Made by a program: the position numbers and the translations under genes. From Lumnitzera littorea (taxonomy: Eukaryota; Streptophyta; Magnoliopsida; Myrtales; Combretaceae): DNA of 64,000 bases. How positions within the stretch are numbered: the stretch's first letter is position 1; every line of letters begins with the position of its first letter. The stretch is from contig JAMXBB010000012.1 in assembly GCA_024138015.1 (NCBI GenBank), positions 20,023,105 to 20,087,104 on the forward strand. The letters run 5' to 3'. Positions 48,241-61,029 of the stretch are shown piece by piece. Below the pieces are notes generated by a model. It saw nothing but the letters and a program-made list of their open reading frames with translations, was not told where the DNA came from and searched no databases.

Positions 48241-49575
48241 ATATGTACTTAAGTTAAATTTTAGGAAGTTATTTATATATTTCCTAAAATTTAATATAAG
48301 TAATTTTTTTAAAGATGGTTAAATTTTATGGATACGAATCCCTTACTTTACTTCTAATTGATGATGAAATTGAGTTGATAATTAATCCAGATCCCTTAAG
48401 ATTTATAATATACACTTCTCTAAATTATCAAATATTATTAAAATAATTTAAAGGGGTGAACGTTTTGCTAATAATATCACCTAATTAATCTTTTCGAAGG
48501 TTTTTAAGAGTGAGGAGTTAGAGTACTTTAGTACATGAGTTTTATAATTTCTGTTATTTAGCTTTTCAATTTACAAGAAAAAAAAAAAAAGAAAAACTTT
48601 CATTATATGTTCTTCTATGGTGACAGACGTTGATAGGTGTTTATCTCGACAGCATACGTAGCCGTCACTGATTGGTTTTGTTTTTCAATTTCTGTACAGT
48701 ACGAAAACGCTAAATGAAACCAGTTGCATGTTGAATTACATAATTTCAAAAAAGTAAGAAAATAAAATTTTGGATACTTTATAAAACGTAAATGTTCGAA
48801 GAAGGGTTTCATTAGTAGGTATATACGATATGAATGATCTAATATAGATATAGATAAATAAAAATTTGATATATGAAATTTCCTATAACTATTCATGATA
48901 GTTTTTTTTTTTTATTATTATTATGATGGATATTATATTTTGGTTTTATGCATATTGTATTCTTATTATCCACAACGAGTCGTCTTTTTAAGATAATGGT
49001 TATTTGTAGCACTTATTAAGAGTGAAAAATAAAGTTTCTCATGTTTTAAATAATGATCATATATTTTGGGAAAAGTAGAAAAAAATTCTTGTTGTATTTG
49101 AATTCTTGACATTTTCTTTTTTTGTTAGTATTCAGTGTATTTCAAATTTCTTTCAAAAAAGTTCCCTATTTTTTTCGTTAGATTTTCTGTTCATTTTGGA
49201 CACATGTGATTTAGACACCTACAAACATTTTACAGTTGTAAATTAATGATATAGATATTAATATTTTAATAAGATAAATCGGGTTCAAATGATCCTTCTT
49301 CGGTCATAATATCTAATAATCCGAAAAAAAAAAAATCAGAAACATTTTACAGTTGTGAAAACGCCTAAGTACCGTGACTATTGTTGTAAATTGAAGTTAC
49401 TCACGTACTAATAACAATGAATGAATCATTATTTTCTATGCCGTGATTATTGGGGTTGGTTCGTCCCACCGCACGGTCAATATTTCATTATTCAAGCCTA
49501 AAGCTAGAGGAAAATTTTCTTTTTCATTTCCATGCATAGACACGCACCTAGACCTCCATGACACTCTCCTAGTCT
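48241..49575. other. Intergenic DNA upstream of the SAUR gene
   Basis: AT-rich until about 49440. From there to 49720 it is GC-richer, as expected for a proximal promoter and leader. CACATGTG (E-box) lies at 49201-49208 and CATGCA (RY-like) near 49531. Weak TGTC cores occur (TAGACA at 49537-49542), but no canonical TGTCTC element was seen. Confidence 0.45.
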
Positions 49576-49579
49576 GCCC

Positions 49580-49588
49580 ATATATACC
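49580..49588 (+). promoter_or_regulatory. Probable TATA box of the SAUR gene
   Basis: CCCATATATACCCCC, about 145 bases before the ATG, would give a leader near 110 nt. A second candidate, CTATATTATATG at 49662-49673, would leave only about 30 nt. The first is preferred because the sequence between them is CT-rich like a plant 5' leader. Confidence 0.5.
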
Positions 49589-49726
49589 CCCACAAGCCCC
49601 CTTTACACATACGCATACCACTTCTCACACTTTGCAATTCCCCTGAAAGTTCTTCCCCTCCTCTATATTATATGAAAGAAAACCCCCTTTTCTCTTTCCA
49701 TCACAGCTTTTCACTTCCTCTAAAAA

Positions 49727-50056
49727 ATGGCCATCAAGAAGCCAAACAAGCTCCCTCAAACAGCTGTTATCAAACAAATCCTCAAACGTTGTTCGAGTTT
49801 AGGCAAGAAACATGGGTACAACAACCATGGTAGTGACAACGATGGGCTTCCTCTGGATGTACCAAAAGGTCATTTCGTGGTTTACGTCGGTGAGAATAGA
49901 AGCAGGTACATTGTTCCACTCTCGTTTCTGTCGCGACCCGAGTTCCAACACTTGCTTCAACAAGCTGAAGAAGAATTCGGATTCGATCATGATATGGGAC
50001 TCACGATTCCATGTGAAGAAGTTGTGTTTCAGTCTCTAACTTCAATGCTGAGATAG
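49727..50056 (+). CDS. SAUR: Auxin-responsive SAUR family protein (SAUR50-like)
   Basis: Intronless gene for 109 residues, the usual size for SAURs. Residues 8-27 (LPQTAVIKQILKRCSSLGKK) match the N-terminal helix of the SAUR50-type group. Residues 43-108 form the SAUR core, with PLDVPKGHFVVYVGENRSRY, IVPLSFLSRPEFQ, LLQQAEEEFGFDHDMGLTIP and the end VVFQSLTSML. As known for the family, such proteins are small, short-lived and act at or near the plasma membrane. They inhibit PP2C.D phosphatases, which keeps the proton pump active and promotes cell expansion. The first ATG is used: it sits in a good context (AAAAAATGGC), and the N-terminal block starts a few codons later. No stop, frameshift or missing core residue is seen. 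It stands alone here, although SAURs often occur in tandem clusters. Confidence 0.95.
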   Translation: MAIKKPNKLPQTAVIKQILKRCSSLGKKHGYNNHGSDNDGLPLDVPKGHFVVYVGENRSRYIVPLSFLSRPEFQHLLQQAEEEFGFDHDMGLTIPCEEVVFQSLTSMLR

Positions 50057-50460
50057 AGAAGACAAAGGATCAACAAATAGGCTGTATCACAACTCATCCC
50101 AAATCAAAAGTTATGACTAAAGAGGACGCGGTCTGGATGGAACCACATCCTCTTCATATAATTTTTCCCTTAATAGGGTAGAAATTATTTGAGATATCAT
50201 GATGAAGAAGAAGCTGCTACATTGCTTCTCCGTTTGAATTTCTCTGTCTTTTATTTTTTTTTTCTTTTCCTTTTACGACTTTAATCATATTATTTCTGAC
50301 CTACAACAAAACCCAATAATTTAGTTATTCTGGGTTTTCCATGTAAATTTCGCGGATGTTTGCAAACTTTTTCTTTTCTTTTTTTTTTTTTTTTCTCCTC
50401 ACGGTGGTGTGAAGGGTTGTACCTGTCTACCCCGTGAGAGAATGGAGGTAATGTTAATTT
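50057..50460 (+). other. Probable 3' untranslated region of the SAUR gene
   Basis: GGATCAACAAATAGGCTGTA at about 50068-50087 contains GGA, ATAG and GTA in the order of the DST mRNA-instability element of SAUR transcripts. The spacing between ATAG and GTA is too short for the classical form. T-rich tracts (50252-50266, 50377-50394) and AATAAT follow. The poly(A) site cannot be placed. Confidence 0.35.
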
Positions 50461-52290
50461 ATTAATAATTAATGATCAACCCACTAATCATGTCTATTTC
50501 CTCTGTAATCTTTACTCGAGTTGTGATTTTTTTTTTTCCCTCAAAAATCGTTATGTTGTGTGTCGGCTTCACAACTCTAAAATAATTATATTTCTTTTTT
50601 TTTTTTTTTAATTGTGGTGATAAACATATTTTATGAGAATTTAACGGTATAGATTTCTCCCTCGTAGTTTTGACAACCTCGGTGTCTCGCCGTAAATCAG
50701 CCAAAACTGAGAAGATGCTTTCAACAGACATAAACGGAATGTTTTGTCCGTCACGGGGACCAAAACCGCAAATTCCGAACCTATTGTTTGTGATATTGTC
50801 CTTCGTTAGTAATGTTGTACACAAACAAAAGTCAGATGCACATATAACGATCAGCCATAGATTAAAAAAAAGTTAAATAAAAAAAATGATACTTAACTGG
50901 TATTATTATAAATATTTCTACATAATCCAAATCTTGTTTGTTCTTTTTTTCTTTTTTAACACGTCGGTTTAGCTGTTCTCGTAATTTTGAGGTTGTATGT
51001 TGCCATATCGTGTTTATATGGGTTGCAATTTTTAGTCATATTAACTTCACCCATTTGTGTTATTTTGTTGGATCATTTATATCCGATCCCAGTTTTGAAA
51101 ACTTGTGACTTTGCGTGTCTCTGCTCTTTCTCTGTGTGTGTGTGTCTATATATATCGTAATTGGACAGACTATATATCATAGGACGCGTAAATTACGCAC
51201 CAATACATTGTGCAAATATTAACCAACAAGTCATTTCAGTAATATTTGAATATTAAATATGGAAAGATAACTTTTGAACTTATCATATCGAAATGTTTCA
51301 AAAATTGTAGGAGACCATTATTTAAAAGTGATCATATGGTATGGTTACTTTTTAATCTAATAAATTACATTTAATTTATCAATATATAAAAAGAGCCGTT
51401 GATTTTTTATTAAAGTTGTCAACAGCCTCATTTTGTTATCGATAAATTTATTTTTATTGTTTATAGATATAATTTACCGTAAATCAAAAGTGATTTATTG
51501 ACTAGAAAACGATCATATGTTCTAGTTATTTTTAAGTGATGAAATCCAAAATGTTTAATAAACTTGTCTACATAGGATAACATTCAACATTACTTCACAC
51601 CTGCAGCTATTATGATATCTATACTCCAGTATAAACTGTACTTATCACAACTAGAATCCAATCTAATTTATCAATATACATAGGGCAACTTGTTCTCCAT
51701 TTGCAAATTATCTCTCGTAAATACAAATAAATTTTACAAATCCAATCAAATCCATTTAAGCCAACCCAATTTAGAAATAATTATTTAGCCTAACACTTAA
51801 CAAGACAATTATGAGCTCCTCACCTTCTTTCCAATTTGAATTAGTGATGTGATTTAAATTTCTTTTTTCCTTTAATGATTCATTTCAATTAGTATCGTAT
51901 ACAATTATGTTGTTATTTATTTTGAAAGCAATATTAATTACAATTTGAATATTCTGATATTTTGCATGGATGATTACAACATTTAAATTGAAAAAGTAAA
52001 AAAAAAAAAAATTATATACTTCTTACTAGATCCTATAAAATTTATAAGATATAGGCTCAGAATGATACAAGTAAGTAATAATGTAGGTATTGAAACTAAA
52101 TTTTCAGTTTCTACTTTAGGCATCCAATATTAACCCGCCCCCACTAATTCCTTGAAAGTAGTTATAATTATAGTCACTTTCTTTCAATCTTACACAAAGT
52201 ACACGAACCGTTAAAAAAAAAAATCGCTTAATTTATGAATTATAACCTAATACGATAAAGTAAAGTGACTTGTAAGGGTTTATTTAACAA
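50461..52290. other. AT-rich intergenic DNA
   Basis: Open stretches at 50462-50876 on both strands cross T-runs and show no domain. No gene recognised. Confidence 0.5.
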
Positions 52291-52299
52291 TGTTATTGT

Positions 52300-52855
52300 C
52301 TATCGAGCAAATTAATTAATTAAATTGAATGCTAGTTTAGGCTTGTAAGCTAACTTGTTCAGGTTTGAGAGCAAGTTTATGGGTTTTATATATATTACAA
52401 ATAGTACATGTATTATATATTATATATTATATATTATTAAAATTTAAAGGATAACATTTATAATATAGATATATATATATATATATAATGATTTACTATG
52501 TTATAGGATAATATGTAATATATAGTCTAATTCATGTTCATTACTCTTTAATCTATTTGTTTATTTATTTCTTCATTTTATATGCTTAAGTTTGAGAGTA
52601 CACTTAAGATTGGCTTGTAAATAGGCTTAAGATTGGCTTTCTTTAGGCTTGACTTAGCTTGAGCTTTATTAATAAACAAGTCAAGTTCGATCTTAAGACA
52701 AAACTTGTCTATCTGAATTAGCGGAGCTTGAGCCTCAATCATAGACTTGATAAAAAGCTCGACTCAAGCTTAAATTTGATAATTTTTAAACAATACAAAC
52801 CTAAGCTTGTAGAAACTTAGCTCGGCTTGACTTTGACTTATTTACAGCACTAATT
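52300..52855. repeat. GCTTGAGCT-rich dispersed repeat
   Basis: Words such as GGCTTGACTTAGCTTGAGCT, AAGCTCGACTCAAGCTT and AGCTCGGCTTGACTTTGACT resemble the hAT-MITE-like family at 19100 and 63404. The right end TTTACAGCACTAA resembles hAT-type ends. The left end is unclear and the core contains (TA)n near 52468-52487. Confidence 0.4.
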
Positions 52856-53688
52856 AGAAACCTAAGCACCAACGCCTATGTATGTTGCCATATAAACATT
52901 TGATATGATATATGCTCAATACATGTCTAATACATAAAAAGTATGGCATCTTTGAAGAAGAGAGAAGAGAAAAGCAACAAGGGTGTCATATAGAGCATAA
53001 GGCACAACACATTAGATAGTTTGATGGAAAAAATTACATTTTGTTTCAAAGATAAAGTTCATATAGACTTAATTCAATTCTTAAGAGAGTCAAATAAACA
53101 AAACACTTGACTTTAATAATGAAAGTCTCTTAGCTCCTAATCTCATCCTTTTTCTTTCAATTTTCACTTATCTTTTGCTCTAGAAACGTGAAGGTATTAA
53201 GGATTAAAATGATCAATGAGGATCAAATCAGAGTTAATAAAAATATTATAATATAATTTACATTTATATATAAAGTAATAAAAATTATCTATATAATTGA
53301 GAATTGATAGTTGAGAGTTTTTTTTTTATAGTTTTTTATTTATTTTATCTACATTTATACTTTTAGTGAAATGATTTGTCTTCTAGAAAATATAAGAAAA
53401 AATAATGTATTTTAACTCGAAATAAACTTGGTGGGTTTTTATAGAAATTGAGTTGGACTAGTCGAGTCAGTTGATTGAACTAAGGTTATTGTTAATGTAA
53501 GTCAATTGAGTGATTTGGATTTGTTTTATGGATTGGTTAGGTTGAATTAAGTTGGACTAGAAGGGTTAATTCAAGTTTGACAATACTAAGTGTAATATGT
53601 TAGCATTGCACCAAAAGAAAAAAATAGGCTAAGTTTGAATTCTCCCTTACCATTGTAATCATTAAAAGAAAAAAACATTTTAGTATTG
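52856..53688. other. AT-rich intergenic DNA
   Basis: Nothing recognised. Confidence 0.5.
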
Positions 53689-53693
53689 CATAG

Positions 53694-54341
53694 GGTAGAG
53701 GGCTAAATCTAAAATTGGGCTATAAACTTAGTAATAAAATGGATTTGATTTTTTAGGCTAGGTGATAAAGTTTAGAGAGTTAAGTTCATATCTTTGAGAT
53801 GATTAAAAGAGTTTTGATATGATGTGTTTAGTGTAGAGCCAGTTGGATTATTTGGATCGATCTAACTTTTCTCAATTTGGTTTACACTAAAAATAAGGCT
53901 TTATTGGGCTTGAACCTATAAAAAGAATCTATTTGAGGTCTAATAGAAGAAGGGGTTAATTCTGGCCATTAATTATCATTACAATCTAATAGACGGGATG
54001 ATCAATGACCAATTCCTATAAATATGTTACTTTCTCTTTTATTTGGACGAGAGATTTGGGCATAAACATTATTGTACTATTGGATTTTTGTCTTAAAGAA
54101 TCAAATACCCAATTATATCAAGAACACTACCTAATTCATTATTCAAAGTAGAATTTGATGTTATCGATTCCCTTCATCGATCATATCTTGTGTTTGAGTC
54201 TTTGAGATTGTCTACTCCCCTTTCCTTCCATTAATCACTCGATTATCCAAAGGGCACAACTTAAGTTGTTTCCCTTAATTACGTGTAATGTGACTTAATA
54301 TGTAACATGTGATGTTTACATTCATACCTTCGAGACCTATA
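53694..54341 (+). mobile_element. Solo LTR of the Tat-like family
   Basis: 648 bp in plus orientation matching the reverse complement of the LTRs at 26041 and 38696. Landmarks are AAATAAGGCTTTATTGGGCTTGAACC, split by substitutions, GGCCATTAAT, TCCTATAAATATG (TATA box, about 54016) and TTACGTGTAATGTG. The ends are GGTAGAG...CCTATA, decayed from TG...CA. Flanks CATAG (53689-53693) and TATAG (54342-54346) fit a 5-bp target duplication with one transition. Confidence 0.75.
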
Positions 54342-54346
54342 TATAG

Positions 54347-55089
54347 TAACATGCATTGTTAGGAATTTTAAGCACTAAAATAACATTTTGCTATTAAATA
54401 TATATATGTAGATATGTGTATGTATATAATATTTAGTTTGTAAGTTTATGGACCTTGTTATCCCGTACTGGTACATATGATTATAGTCAACTTTCGTCAT
54501 GTGGTTATGAACTTTATATCTGTAAATTACAAATAAGTATCTAAATAGAAGAAAGATATATGGATACCGTCTTATCACATGTTCACAGGCACAAACAATT
54601 GGGGCCCGGAATTTTGACTAATTTATATTTTATACAATATTAAACTACCAAGCGCCGGAAAAGAGGAAAAAAAAAAAAAAAAAGAACCCTTTTTTTTAAA
54701 ATAAGGTGTTAAACTTCAACCGAATTCAGACAAGCTATATATTGAGGACTTGAGGTGGAGGTTGGACAGGTTTTTACGGGCGTCAATCACAATGTCATAA
54801 AGTGACATTACTGCTCTGTTCGCCTTTTAACCAAGTGCCATCCCTGTCAATAAAGTGTATCAAATGCTCTAGAATTTTTTTTTCCCCTTTACGCCCGGAA
54901 AAATGAAAAATGTGCTTTTTAGTATTAGGCTATAGAATAAAATTAATTCTCCAAATTTTGTCGTTTTTATGTTCTCGTTTTTAAATTTTATTTAAGATCG
55001 TCCTCCAAATTTTCAATTTTATATAAATCAACTTTCTAAAATAAGTTAGCAATGGTCTCTAAATATTCAAAGGAAATTAATCATTGTCT
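54347..55089. other. AT-rich intergenic DNA
   Basis: No gene or clear element recognised. Confidence 0.5.
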
Positions 55090-56410
55090 TGTATCATGGG
55101 ATAGAAGGTTGACTCTTCCAGAAATATCGAGATGATACTTGATGATTATTTATCTCTTTATATTTGCTCATATTATTATTGATAGTGAACCACCATTTTC
55201 CTTTCCAACCACCAAAATCTATTCTAAGTCCTTTCATTTTTAAGATAGCTCTTTAGTATTATTACAGGCTTCTATATGTTTAGGAGATTCAACTATATCA
55301 ATTGTGTTTTGGCCTGTTATGATCATCATCAGGAGAGAGGTATCAGCTCTTAACTAGTTTACTTATGAGAGGCTAAACCTACTTTCAGATAATATCCCAC
55401 CTACAAATAAACTATTCACTAACATTACGCACTTTACTTTACGTATGAATTGAACACCCTACTTACCTTCAAACTAACGGATAATGATATTTTCTCCCAC
55501 TAAAATTTACAACTCCCTTATCATGGGGCTAACTTTTTGCCACTACTCTTCCTAAAAGATCATTGACTTTACTCCACTTATTGCCTAACTACAATCAAGA
55601 TCACCTCTGCTAAGACTTCAACTTCCATAAGCTTTCCTCATGTCCTCACCTATTTCTCCATCCTAAGAGATTGCCTCTTATCGAGTGGTTTAATGATAGG
55701 GCTTGCTCACTTAAGTTCACTTTATTTCATAAAGATTCGGATAGAGATTTGTTACAATATAGTTGTCCACTTAAGGTTACTTTATTTTATAAAGATTCAG
55801 ATAAAGTTTTATTATAATGTAGCTTGCAACACAATTGCTTCCTCTGGCAATGGTGTTTTCCACCTGGTAGTCGCTCCTCTTTTTGAGCTTTATTCGTATG
55901 AGCTTAGTTATCAACAAAAACTACCATTTTCATTTAGTATATTGGGTAGTATTTAGGTAGCTGGTTAGGCTGGAACTTTTTAACTCTAATATCACTTATT
56001 ATGGGATGGGGGGTTCACCTCCCTTAAAATGCCTACGCAGCGTTCTACCATCCTTTATCTCTTTATATTTGCTTATATTTTGGATAATAAGCCAGTCTTT
56101 CCCTTTTCGATTACCTAGTACCATTCCAAACGCTTCCATCTATAGGAGTAACCTTTGATATTATCATAGATGTCTATATGTTTAAGAGGTTCAACTATTT
56201 TAGCTGATTTTGACTTTCTATAGTCATCATTAGGAGAGCAGTATTAGCTTATAATCGATTTGATTACGAGAAGTTAAATCTGCCTTTAGAGAATACCTAA
56301 TCTCACGTACAAATTGTCCATTAACCCTACTCACTTCACTTTATACTTGAGTTGAATACCTTCATTTGCCTTGAAACTCATGGATTGTGTCACCTTATAG
56401 GTAAATATCA
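55090..56410 (-). mobile_element. TRIM-like LTR element
   Basis: Direct repeats of about 420 bp (55090-55511 and about 55995-56410) flank 480 bp. They share TATCTCTTTATATTTGC, TATATGTTTA.GAG.TTCAACTAT and CATCAT.AGGAGAG. Just left of the right repeat the plus strand reads AACTCTAATATCA (55982-55994), the complement of TGATATTAGAGTT. That is close to the Met primer site TGGTATCAGAG(TT), so the element is on the minus strand. No coding domain in the interior. The ends are decayed and no target duplication was found. Confidence 0.62.
55982..55994 (-). other. Primer-binding site of TRIM-like element
   Basis: The minus strand reads TGATATTAGAGTT, directly inside the right repeat. It is close to the Met-tRNA primer site TGGTATCAGAG. 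Confidence 0.5.
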
Positions 56411-58407
56411 CTATCACTATTGGTATCTTTTTTAAGTAAATGTTACCAATTATGAAAACTTTGTAATGTATATTCAACATTTTCATGTATATTGATGTAT
56501 CGTTATATATAGTTAGAGAAGACATTGATGAATACACTATTCGGGCGATCCCATATAAAAGCCACTCCTCGAGGTAAAATAGGTTGGGTTTAGGTTTTAA
56601 CTTCAATTATAAGTTTTTTCTTTCTCTCCTAATTTACTTGTGATAATAATATTTAAGGACTTAAAAGGAGATAAAAATTTTGTGGCGGAGGGGGAGGGCA
56701 TTGTGTTGAGCAACTAGGGGGTGTAATCAATCAACATCCATATGGATTCTGTAAGGCATGGGTTGATGAAAAAAATCTGGGACATCATGCTGAGCCTGGG
56801 GCACGCCTCGGTCAGATTGATGCAGTGTCTCTTGATTTCTCAGTTATGGTGTGGTGGTCCAATCACCAAAATGCTGTTACTTGGGTACATTTGGTTGCTT
56901 CGGTTGGCCACGTTTTAAATCAAGCTTAACTACGTATATATAATAGGAAAATATACTTACAAACTCCAATGTTAACCTCATAAGCAGATAGAATCTTCTG
57001 GTTTATCGATCTAAACCATACGTCCAGTCTAAAAAATAAAACTACATATAAATCAAATGAAAATGCAATTACAAATTCGAATGTTGTTTTATCATAGAAA
57101 AGCAGAATATTTTAATTTCTTATCAAATTCGACACATGCATCTTACGTTTCGCATGATTGGGAGGAGGGCACCATTAGTCACGGGTAATGGAGGTGAAGC
57201 TCAGCAAAATCCGCGTTCCTGAACAATCTTCAAGTTGAACATTGTCCTTACGAGAGGATCAAGTGTGTGCTTATGCGGAGAAGCCATAGATGATTACTCT
57301 TAAATTATTTTGGTAATCAAAGCCCACTAAGTGCAGATACAAAAGTCCATGAAGGATCTTGGTAAATATTTAGATAAAGAATTGATAAAGGGATTCTGAT
57401 TAATATATATGAAACTTGTTGAGCCATATTTTAAATTCATCAAGTTAAATATCTTTTAAACGTTCCAAAATTAAGTCGAGATTTTATATTTAATATGAAT
57501 AATTAATCATAAAAGAAACAAGAATACTTTACTAGAGTAATCAAACTCGAATTGACTCATACGATCCAATCTAATTCGACCCGATTTAGTTATAAAATCG
57601 GTTTAGTCCGATCTTGTTTTAAACTTCGATTAAATTTGGATTATTTTAGTAATTTTAATCCCTCTTATATATTCGGATTAATCAACTAAATCGAGTACGA
57701 TAATATTGAATTTTGCTATGTATAATTTATAATTTTAACATTTTTACTCACTATTTCTCACGCATAAATATGCCCGAACAGCCTAGGGGACGGCTCACTC
57801 CGGCCATGTATAGTGACTTGTGACTCTGAGCTTTTAAGTTTGTTGTTTATTTATTTATTTTGCGCCATTTTATCATTTTAGCCTAACCTATTTAATTATA
57901 AATTAACTGTTTAACTTATCCACCAGAGCTTTAAAGTTCATGTGGTCCATTGTTTCAGAACCCCTTATCTCAAACAACAATAAAAACCGTACCGATAGGA
58001 CAGCAAAGCAGTGGACGACCTTTTTCTATATTTTTGACTATTAGCGGATATTTCATTTTTTCGAATATCAAAAGCCAACGGTTCCTATTGGACCAAGTCA
58101 GTAATACTCCATTGCAATAATTATTCATTGTTTTACTTTTTAAATTTTAACGTATGGTTGTATTTAATTTTGCACACCCAATAGAGAAGCTTTTCTCTCT
58201 CTCTATATATATATATTGATGAATGATTTCATACGTGGGACTCGGGCCAATACAATCGAGCCCAATAAACCAACAAGATTTAAGCCTATTAGCTCAACGT
58301 GGGTAAGCTCAATGACCTAGGAATGAGCACCTCATTTATTTGCCTCATGGCCAACCTGTGTGGTGCTTGTTGCTCGAGTTGAGTTTAGTGTTAAAAGATG
58401 ATGTGTA
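56411..58407. other. Intergenic DNA
   Basis: GC-richer patches at 56690-56900 and 57140-57300 have no convincing frame or RNA gene. A CGGTTTAGTCCGAT-type patch near 57540-57700 looks like a hAT-type MITE remnant. Confidence 0.4.
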
Positions 58408-58620
58408 TAGTTGTTAAAATCGTGAGCTAATTATATAATTCTATAAATCTATAATTTTATAAGATTTTTTAATTAAAATAGATGTAAAATCATTTAGGGA
58501 TAGACTTAATATAATTATTAGTTTAGGTATATAATTTGATAAACTTATGATTCTATAAGTTTTATTCGATTCTATATGTTTTAAGTTTCAATAGAATTAT
58601 GATTTTGATAACTTTAACCA
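58408..58620. repeat. GTTGTTAAAATCG-type MITE, short copy
   Basis: Left end TAGTTGTTAAAATCG and right end GATTTTGATAACTTTAACCA are imperfect inverted repeats. The inside is AT-rich with repeated ATAATTCTATAAATCTATAA-like words. Same family as 61030-61682. Confidence 0.45.
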
Positions 58621-61029
58621 CGTACTTAAGATACATAGTGCCTACAAATCACTAAATGTAGAAGGGCAAATGAAAAGCTCAAAGTGATCTTACTTAGGCT
58701 ATCAACCAAACATGACTCAATGCCCCTATTTATAGATTCCTAAGTTACATTTACTAAGGAGGTAGATTATGCTTTCATGCTTTTATGCTCTCAGACACAT
58801 GCTCAAATATAACTAACGTATTCTCAACTACCTATGATTAATTTAAGTATTAGAGTACCTACATTTCGGGAAACTCCTATGCTCACTCTAGTCCTATGTT
58901 CGTGTTGTAGTTTATCAAAGACCTATGATCCAACTAGATGAAAAACACTTATTTATAACATCTATTACCAAAGCAGTTCTCTTGCTCCATTTATGAATCG
59001 CAAGGTTATACTTAGATTGCACTTCGCTTTATAGGATAATTTATTTTCCAATTTTAATAATTTATGTAAAAGTTTTACGATTCAATTATGGAAGTTAAAA
59101 AAAAAAACACAAGACTCATTTATTAAAGATAATAGAGAGGAAATAAAATAATTATTCCAAAACACTTTCTATTACCTTATTTACTTGAAAATTGGTTTGA
59201 AAACTGGTTTGAAAACTTATATTTTGGTGATTTTTCTATTCTCTCTCTATAAGGAATAGTTGTTCCATTTGATAACATGGAATTTTGTATTCACTCTCCA
59301 TACAGTATGAAAAATTCAATTAATGGACAATTATCCCCTTAATAATGAGAAAAATTAAACAACTTTTAGTTATTTTCCAAAAAGACCAAATAAGTACATC
59401 ATTTTTAGTCATGTTCCTAACTTAATACTACAAATAATTAGGTGGAGTAAATATTGAAGCATGTATTCCCTATAATAGAAATTATACAAGTAAACATTAG
59501 AATAGAAATTTCTAATTCAATTCTTATAATAGTCAATCTTAAGACATAATTTTTTTATTCTCTATTTATTCTATTAAAAAAAAAATACAAACCGTAAGTC
59601 AGGCTATACAAAAAAGAAAAAAAAAAAATCAAGTCATATTTACTAAACTTAAGAGACAATATCGAATAGGCCCTTTGTATTTCAAAGAAGTAAAGTATAA
59701 GTTTTGCTCGACCTCAAAATAACTCTAATCTTCAATCTAAAGTCATGTAGGTATTTCCTTTCATGATAAATTATGAAGAATTCATATGGGTTACAAGTAA
59801 GGGTGAATGGGTAATCCTGTCATATAGGGTATCCACCTGATCTCTGTTTAATTGGATAGATTTTAGGTAGGTAATTAAGGTTATAGGATTGGTTTTGGAT
59901 AGTAATTTCCTAGACTTGTTTTGAGATAGTGGGGTACGGATAAGAAGTTTGGGTACATTGTACCCATTGTGAAACTTGTACTTTGAAGTATACAGGATAT
60001 TGATACTAAGGTCTCTACTTTGTAATAATAATTAAATAAAATTAATAAATAAATGATATAATCTCATCAAAATAAAGTAAAATGTCAAAAATTCTAAACT
60101 AAATGCTTGTTAGTCCCGTCCCGTCTCGTCCTATCCTTTCCCTTCCATCTTTCATCTTTAGCCTTTACTCAATCTCATTTTCTTTTTACTCATTCTTCCT
60201 TTACTAAATCTATTATTTAGTAAACTTCAAAAAAGGAAATCTAGTTCTTAGTTTCTACTTTTAGAGTTACCTATAAGCCATAAGATATGTCCAATACTTG
60301 TTTTCTATAATGGAATAGTTTTTTTTTGTTTGTTTTATATTTGACAAAAGATTTGGTATTATTATTAAAGCGAGATCTGATTTTCTTAAAGTATAAAGAG
60401 ATTATTTTACTAATGCATATATCTTGTAAAAGAAAAATATTTTAGTTTGAGTTTAAGTTTTCTTCTTCTTTCCATATTATGTCTTTATTTTCTTATAGTT
60501 AATTGTTTGATCCTATATAATTGTTACATCTATAATTATTGAATTATATACTCTTGTGAATTTTTTATTTACATTTTAATAAACTTTATGGATCTCATAA
60601 GTATGATGTTTAGTGCTTTTATTTTTTTAAAATGGTTTACTTATTCTTTTAAATATTTATGTAATGTGATAATTAAAAAAGAATATTTTATTTATACAAA
60701 GAATGTTTTGTATAATACTTTTATAATAATTCATCAATAATAATAATGATTATAGAAACATTTAAGGAAAAAAAATTGGTTAGAAATAAAACTCAGTGTA
60801 TTCCATTCATTGGCTTTATTTCAAAAATTGGTCAAATTGAGCAATTGTTTTTGATAAAAAAGAACGAGGTTTGTTTTACATTTTGAAAAAATAATCATAT
60901 TGAAATTCATAAAAAAAAATTATGTACCTTATACAATTTATAAGGTAAAGGGTGGATTTAGGATACTATAAAGTATGGTACGAGTAGCAAAATTTCAAAA
61001 CCTAAAGCCATAGGGTAGGGTACGAGTAT
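58621..61029. other. AT-rich intergenic DNA with repeat remnants
   Basis: Patches at 59805-60000 (GGGTACGGATAAG, TTGTACCC) and 60940-61020 (GGGTAGGGTACGAG) look like the two ends of a hAT-type non-autonomous element. No gene recognised. Confidence 0.35.

Noticed and set aside
49799..50039. Alternative frames on both strands over the SAUR gene
   Set aside because: They are shadows of the SAUR coding frame.
50462..50876. Open stretches of 120 and 68 codons downstream of the SAUR gene
   Set aside because: They cross T-runs and show no domain, and their composition is intergenic.
56690..56900. microRNA precursor
   Set aside because: No match by eye to conserved plant microRNAs and no clear hairpin.
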